A model generated the notes under the pieces. It saw only the letters and a list, made by a program, of their open reading frames with translations, did not search any database and was not told where the DNA came from. A program made the translations under genes and the position numbers. From Sparassis latifolia (taxonomy: Eukaryota; Basidiomycota; Agaricomycetes; Polyporales; Sparassidaceae), in the NCBI GenBank assembly GCA_018466975.1, contig CM031561.1:2666001-2730000 (forward strand): 64,000 nt of DNA. Reading direction: 5' to 3'. Shown piece by piece: positions 58,115-64,000 of this stretch. The stretch's first letter is position 1. Each line of letters begins with the position of its first letter.

Positions 58115-58274
58115 TAGACTGCATGGGTTGGTTTCTCAAAGGCGAGCAGATACCGTTCTTCCAATCGTTCTGTCGTGTGGTTGCTCGTGCACGTACTAGT
58201 GAATGTTAAATACAGTTACACTTTGTGTGCCGTGTGTACAGCAAATGAAGGGTTCTACTGAGTATAGAACACAA
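58115..58274. other. 3' flank of the deaminase-like gene
   Basis: Short unique stretch with no gene between the stop codon and the inverted-repeat arm. Confidence 0.4.
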
Positions 58275-58615
58275 GTCATCGGCGTCCCTCTTGCTCAGCG
58301 CGGCCTCGTTCCACACATGCTCTTCCGCTGCCGCCGCCCGCCTCTCCCGAGCCTCCTCGCGTATCCGCACCTCTGCACCTCACTTCCCCGGACACGCCCA
58401 CAAATACAAGCATCTCCCCACCGCAAACACCCACACATGGCAGCGCCTCGAACAGGTGCATCCCGCCATCCCAGCAGCCCGCGTACACATACCGGCTGCA
58501 AGGTGGAACAGACGTTCGCCGTCTCCGTGCGCAAGCGAGAAGACGAGGGACGGATGGCGCAACGGCGGAAGGCCGACGACCCTCCTCCGCATATACGCTC
58601 TTCGATATACTGGTA
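58275..58615 (-). repeat. Inverted repeat, right arm
   Basis: Inverted, diverged copy of 53065-53375. It carries long open frames on both strands that look like by-products of high GC; the matching frame in the left arm is broken, so I call no gene. Confidence 0.75.
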
Positions 58616-60973
58616 GTACAGCTTATAGCCGCTTCGCCCGTTGCTCGGCTGAAAACCCCTCGGGCCAATCGCGTAAGGGAGACAAACCCGAAGGCAGTAC
58701 GCACCAAGTCGGCGATGCGCCCCTGCATGGCGGAGGATGCGTTTTGGTCGCGTGTCTCGGGGCCTGTGTCCGCAGCCAGTCGCATCGCATCTGGGTGTGC
58801 GCGTCCACACGTACCTGCATGCCGGCGACATGGAGACACTTGCTCGGCCCGATAGTGCGTGGTGTTTTCGTCCGTTGTTGGCACAAAAAAAGTAAACGCA
58901 CCGACGATCACAATGGCCGTTGCAGAAACACTGCCCTCGCCGTCGGAGGAGAGTAGCATTCATAGATGGATGAAGTGTATGTAGCACAAAATGGACGTTC
59001 GAACGTTCGTGAACGGCACTTCCAGGTCAGTGCCGAATGCGACGGGCAGCGATATCGTAACTAAGCACCATGATGGCAGAGAGTGGCCGTATCGTGAAGA
59101 ACGCGTACCCGCGGCGCGGCGACGTGTGAATTTGAGAACGGTGAGGTGGATGGAGGGGAGCTGGAGGGATAGTCGCCGTAGAGGCCCATTGGCAAGCGAG
59201 AGTGATGGCTGCCGAACGGGAGTGATGCACGCCGCTGGTGGAAGGTGCTCGTCGAGAGATGTGAGGTTCGTCTGGTACACCGAAAGTGTGTGGATAAGCA
59301 TGTCTTGTGCGGGATGTTTTCAAACGTCTGGGGAGGCGATGTCCGAGTCCTCGTCAGTGTGGCGACGTACTCCTCCAGCTGAGCCGAACAAGAGTTGTAC
59401 TCGCACCTTTTCCTAGTCCAAATCATAATACTGTGTCATTATGTCACGGTTACCACCACTGCGCTCACAGGATACGGTGGTGGTGAACAATGCACAAACC
59501 CCGATAGCAAAAAGATTATGTACCGTAGAATATCTCCACTGGCGGGTGGTGTTGTACAGCTTGGCGGCGGTACTTCGACGCAACGAGTGGAATAGCTGAG
59601 AAGGGCACCGGCGGGAGAAGATGAGCATCGGGGAAAGGTCACTCGACGTAGATATGGATGCACAGGATATGTTCACGAGGACAGTATCATCCAGAAACAG
59701 AACACCGCACAAACTGATTCGTGCGCAAAACGCCTCCAGCGAAAATGAGTACACCCGCGTCGGACGGACACGGAGATAACTCATAGATCATGATGGTGTA
59801 TCGACCTCTCCCCCCGGTGTGTACAGCGACGACACGCGCAGCTGGCTCTGACCCACTATGCGCACGACGAGCCATTGAGGAACATCGCGACAAAGTGCTC
59901 CGCGACCGCCGAGCACAGTATGCGCCCGCCGCGAACCATCGCCTGCATGGGCAGCATAAGTGGCATCCACGGTGAACATCGCCACGAGAGCGGGCATGGT
60001 ACAGTAATGTGCGCAAAGGCACCGAGGAGAACGAGCGCGAGATCGCACCTGGGAGCCAACATCATGCGCACGAAAATCAGATGTGAGGATACATGTTCGG
60101 TTCACAGTCAGTAGAAAACAAAGTACAGCGGAAATCAGTAGACTGACCTGCGGAGAAGGGCGAACGTGCGCACTGGTCTATCAATATGAGCGGGGTCCAA
60201 TTCTACGACGAGGAGCGACCTGATGTTATATTTGTGGCTTAGGAGGGGTGCTAAGGATCCGCGCGCTGTAGGAAGAAGGGGCGAACATTGATAAGCATGG
60301 GGAAAACAAAGGCATGCGAGCGCGAGAGACGGCGCTCGCAAATGGATGAGCAGGACGCGTCGCACCTATGAAACTCGCGGAGGCAGATGCTGCATACCCT
60401 CACCCAAAGAACGTTTGTCTATCACTCCCCGTGTCCCAGCCAGCCATGCTGTACGTCCCCCCTCCGCTCACTTCCTAACCTCCGCCTCCCCCGGGTCCGC
60501 ACGGCAAACCTCGTGGCATGCGGCGCAGAGTCCTTGTGCTCGGCTCTTGTATCACCAGTGCGCGGGTGCGCCGGAAGTAGAATTTTGATAGGTGGCGGCG
60601 AGGGGCGGCGAGGGACCAGTACTTGGACCGGGAGCGGGCGGGGGGTGCTGGTTGACCCGGCACTGCGGAGATGTGCACGCACGATGCGGAGCTAGAGTTG
60701 GATGCACAGATCATCAGGGCGGACGCGCAGAACAGCGAGGGGGACACGCTGTGTGATCGCGTGCGCGTGGACGACGAGGTGCGGTGCATCGAGACGGGGG
60801 CGCAGTGAATGTGCAGCGTCTAGCTGTAGCCCGTCAATTATTAATGGGAGTGGAGGGTCGAGGACGCCGACAGAGGCTCAGCTACACATCTTGCTCTCCC
60901 TCAGGGCAGAGCTGCTCAGTCCGCAGCCGACGGGACTCATCTGGGAGGAAACACAACCATGCCCATTAAACAA
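58616..60973. other. Repeat mosaic without recognisable genes
   Basis: Holds a degenerate tRNA-like start near 59370-59395, a T-module (59590-60120, see 62090) and an R module (60410-60720). No gene supported. Confidence 0.45.
59590..60120. repeat. T-module copy 1
   Basis: Shares with 62090-62790 and 63040-63640 the order: GGGCACCG..GGGAGAAGA(T)..AGC, GAGGACAGTATCATCCAG, AAACGCCTCCA, TGGTGTATCGACCTCTCCCC, GTGTACAGCG..GACAC, CAGCTGGCT. Confidence 0.7.
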
Positions 60974-61054
60974 TCCTGTTAGCCGCGACTTGAACGGCTG
61001 ACCTCGTCATTATTATAGTGATGTGCTGCCCAAGTGCTGCCGAGCTAAACAGGA
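60974..61054 (-). repeat. tRNA-like box with perfect acceptor stem
   Basis: TCCTGTT pairs with AACAGGA; box B GCCGTTCAAGTCGCGGC; the D arm is enlarged (CTCGGCAGCACTTGGGCAGCAC). Confidence 0.65.
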
Positions 61055-61846
61055 GTTATACCTGAGGTTCTTTATCACCGTACTACCTGCCTGGTACACT
61101 TTGCCTCATCCCTATAGTATGTTGGCCAACTGTGACTAAGGAACCAGAGAAAAATCCACCGCTATGAAGCTTCCCCGGAAGGAAAAGAGGTACTATCACG
61201 TGGGGGGAGTTGCGAAATCCAAAAAATCGGCAACACTGCCGTCGCTGCTTCCACACTTAGTAAATAAATCAGATAAAATTGTAGGACGATACTATACACC
61301 AGTAGATGTGTTCTACCAACCCAGGGGTTCAGGCATTCCGGGATTGCTGAATGAGACGTCAAATACCATGTTTGCAACCATGGTAGGTGTACTGATATCA
61401 AAGATCTCTCTTGATACTGAGAATGACTGACCCAAGTGATGTTTGGGTGATAGCAATATGTGCTACAGCACTGTGTTCCACCATCCCGATAAGTGTTTTG
61501 GACAATCAGACATGCTTCAGCCTGTATTTTGTAACACTCCCGATGAAAAGCGTGACGACGTATAGCCCGATATGGCACCCGCGTGAGCGCTCCGTCCGCG
61601 AGATGAGCGTGACATCTGTGTGACAAAATCAGCAACACCACCCCCCGTCAACACCCACCACCGGCATCTTGCCGTCTCTCCCTCCTCACCACGAGAACAT
61701 GTAAAAAAATTTGAAAAATGTAGTGTGGAAGTGCACACATCTGCTCATGTAAAAATGAAGACAAAGCATCCCAGAATACAGAAGAGGAAGCCCGAGCGCT
61801 CAAAGATCGGTAACTCCCCCCTCATGATAGTAGCCCAGCTCTGTAT
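61055..61846. other. Stretch between tRNA-like boxes, no gene
   Basis: CpG-poorer than its neighbours. The open frame 61164-61430 (MKLPRKEKRYYHVGGV...) has no recognisable domain. Confidence 0.4.
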
Positions 61847-61914
61847 GCCCTCTCACCGGCTCGAACGGCTAACGTGGTCCGTGGTCACACGTACTCCCAA
61901 CTGAGCTAAGCAGG
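61847..61914 (-). repeat. tRNA-like box
   Basis: Minus strand CCTGCTTAGCTCAGTTGGGAGTACGTG start, GCCGTTCGAGCCGG box B. Confidence 0.6.
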
Positions 61915-62089
61915 CCAACAGAACTACAGCTAGCGAAATGTTAATCCAGTGCTGTTATTTAGACTTACCACACTCGGCGCTCACAAAAGAAGACAGAACA
62001 CAAGGCCCGAAGATTATACATCCAGGAAGTCCCCCGGACTTATACAATGATATCATACAACTTGGCAGCATCACTTCAACGCGATGAGT

Positions 62090-62790
62090 GCGACGACTGA
62101 GGGCACCGTTGGGAGAAGATCAGCGTAGCGAAAAGCATGTGGATAAGGGTTGTCCATGAGGTCAGCCTCATCCACGACGGAAGCCGCCAATCGTATGAGG
62201 AGTACCTTCACACCAACGCCGACGCCGACAGTGACTTGAATTTAATACCCTGCACATCACATAACTCACGCGTAGTGTCCCCGGCGCATACAGCGCGGCA
62301 CATCCAGCTGGCTATCACCCACTACGCACTGCACGACGAGCACTTGAGTGCCGCTAGCGGCTCGCTGAGGAACGCGATGAAGCGCTCTATGATCGAGCTC
62401 GCCGCGGACCATTGCCTGCAGCCACACACGGGTCGCAGGACTTCTTTGCACGCGCACACGGCGAACACCGCCCCGATTGGCGGCCCCGAGGGTGGGCGCC
62501 ACGAAGGAGATGTCCATGAGGACAGTATCATCCAGGAAGGGAACATGCCAAAAGCCGGATCACACGCGAAATGCCTCCACACCGATGTACAGCGACAAAG
62601 TGTACATGCACGTCAGACAGAGGCCCTCAGACGTGGAGATAACTCACAGATCCAGCCCTTCCCCGACGCATACGAGAAAACGAGAGAACGCGCGACGACA
62701 CCTCCAGCTGGCTATCACCTGCACGTGCACGACAGGCACGCAGACCACCAATCAGATGTGAGGACATATTCAGACGAAAAAATATTTACC
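62090..62790. repeat. T-module copy 2
   Basis: See 59590. It keeps the longest open frame of the three (62137-62799, 220 codons, with RHIQLAITHYALHDEHLSA). The other copies are broken, so coding status is doubtful. Confidence 0.65.
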
Positions 62791-62800
62791 CCAGGTTAAT

Positions 62801-62861
62801 GCCCCGGAACGGCTGACCTAGTCACCACAGTGACCCACGCTCCCAACTGAACTATACAGGA
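62801..62861 (-). repeat. tRNA-like box
   Basis: AGTCCTGTATAGTTCAGTTGGGAGCG start; the anticodon arm GGTCACTGTGGTGACT is a near-perfect hairpin; the 3' end is truncated after box B. Confidence 0.6.
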
Positions 62862-63039
62862 CTTAACGGTGAAGAGACAATATTTATGAAGTACTATTAT
62901 TTGGACTTTCTACACCTCAACTCAGTGCTCGCAACTCACAAGACATGGTGGAGGAAGACACAGGGCACAGGGACTGACGATTGTACACTTAGGAAATTCT
63001 CCTCTTGTTGGTATTGGGCGACTTGGTGAGTATGATGGC

Positions 63040-63640
63040 TGAAGGTGCCGGTGAGAAAAGACGAGCGTTGCGGAAAGGTCTCATGTACGAGAACACGACG
63101 AAAGCTGAATAGTACGACAAATACTTCCACGCCGACTGCGAAGTGAATTCACAGGTGGTGCATCGGCCTCTCCCCGGCGCGTACAGTGCGGACACATCCA
63201 GCTGGCTGTCATTCAGATTGTCATATCACTCACCATATCCAGCCGCAGCCAGAGCGCTGCACGTCCCTCCGTCGTCCTCCACATCCCACCTCTGGATTCC
63301 AGGACAAGTCTTGCAGCATGGTGCGCGGAGCTCCGGTGACCGTCAGCTTCTGCATCTCCGGTGCACGCGCGCGGGGGGTAGGGTTTTGACAGGCGAAGGG
63401 TGTTCGACGGGGGGTGCTAGTTGACCCGTGCGCGTACATGACGAGGTGCGGTGCATCGAGACAGGGACCCAACAGCGGCAATGTGTACATGCACGTCAGA
63501 CAGAGTCTAAGGTCCTCAGACATGGAGATAACTCACTGATTCAACCCTTCCCTGGGGCATACGGCGACGACACCTCAAGCTGGCTATCACCGTGCACGAT
63601 GAGCATGCAGACCACCGATCAGATGTGAGGACGTATTTGG
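63040..63640. repeat. T-module copy 3, with an R module inside
   Basis: T-module words at 63040-63210 and 63480-63640, with R-module material (63290-63430) between. A fourth T-module starts at about 63890 and runs off the window. Confidence 0.65.
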
Positions 63641-63667
63641 ACGCAAAATTGATGACTTCAGGTTCAT

Positions 63668-63739
63668 GTCCCGTAGCCGACTCGAACGGCTGACCTAGTC
63701 ACCACAGTGACCTACGCTCCCAACTGAACTATAGGGGAC
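63668..63739 (-). repeat. tRNA-like box
   Basis: GTCCCCTATAGTTCAGTTGGGAG start, GCCGTTCGAGTCGGC box B with a perfect T stem, acceptor GTCCC/GGGAC. Its box body is nearly identical to 62801-62861, so the two units are recent copies. Confidence 0.65.
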
Positions 63740-64000
63740 TTGGGTGATTGCAACATACTAATCAAGTACTACTGTTTGGACTTCTACACCGCATTCAGTG
63801 CTCGCAACTCACAAGACATGGTGGAGGAAGACAGAGCACAGGGACTGACAATTGTATACTCAGGAAGTTCCTCCTCTTGTTGGTATCGGGCAATTTGGTG
63901 AGTGTGCTGAAAGCGCCGGTGAGAAAAGACGAGCACGGCGGAAAGGTCTCATGTGGATAAAGACGCGTGCCCCCAGAGCTGTTCACGAAGTCATCCTCAT

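Noticed and set aside
58276..58987. Overlapping 220-230 aa ORFs on both strands
   Set aside because: They lie in the inverted-repeat arm; the matching frame in the other arm is broken and no domain is seen.
62137..62799. 220-aa ORF in T-module copy 2
   Set aside because: The same frame is interrupted in copies 1 and 3; no known domain.

Overview
The window looks like a piece of a filamentous basidiomycete (Agaricomycete-type) genome. Intact genes are cut by many 45-65 nt GT-AG introns with CTNA-like branch sites. The mobile elements are Ty1/copia, chromodomain Ty3/gypsy, hAT-like and mariner-like. The genes I can support are a mitochondrial methionine aminopeptidase, a 26-exon NFX1/ZNFX1-type RNA helicase, two cytochrome P450 paralogues and a deaminase-fold protein. 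Species is not determinable; a wood-rot polypore relative is a guess.

Layout. 1-3731: the 5' part of a Ty1/copia element on the minus strand (LTR, half-tRNA primer site, broken gag, pol running off the left edge). 3732-7218: non-coding DNA with a tandem 120-130 bp repeat and small palindromes. 7219-8643: methionine aminopeptidase (7 exons, +). 8957-17005: ZNFX1-like helicase (26 exons, +, open throughout on my splicing). 18076-24300 and 38911-46110: a segmental duplication, each copy carrying one intact P450 gene on the minus strand plus a 20-bp minisatellite. 24512-38600: a decayed copia element, itself hit by a mariner-like MITE, a 1.3-kb solo-LTR-like insertion and a 7,980-bp Ty3/gypsy chromovirus with a 5-bp target duplication. 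40437-41313: an hAT-like element inserted in duplication copy B. 46111-64000: a mosaic of repeated modules, many with a minus-strand tRNA-like box, surrounding one clear single-exon gene (56654-58114, OTT_1508-type deaminase-like).

How the parts relate. The two intact 5' genes are ordinary single-copy genes. The P450 pair arose by a duplication of about 6 kb and was then separated by the retroelement nest. Layering can be read from the sequence. The copia element and the first part of duplication copy B have lost most CpG by C-to-T/G-to-A change. The hAT element carries the edge of that decay inside itself: left arm decayed, right arm intact. The gypsy element entered later and keeps its CpG. 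A ZNFX1/Hrr1-type helicase and a deaminase-fold protein lie in the same window as this mutational footprint; any functional link is speculation.

The most unusual features are: the chromovirus with three tightly packed extra ORFs downstream of pol (two tiny membrane proteins and a zinc-knuckle protein); the CpG-decay boundary inside one hAT element; the tRNA-like repeat array of the right third; and the deaminase gene lying next to one arm of a large inverted repeat.
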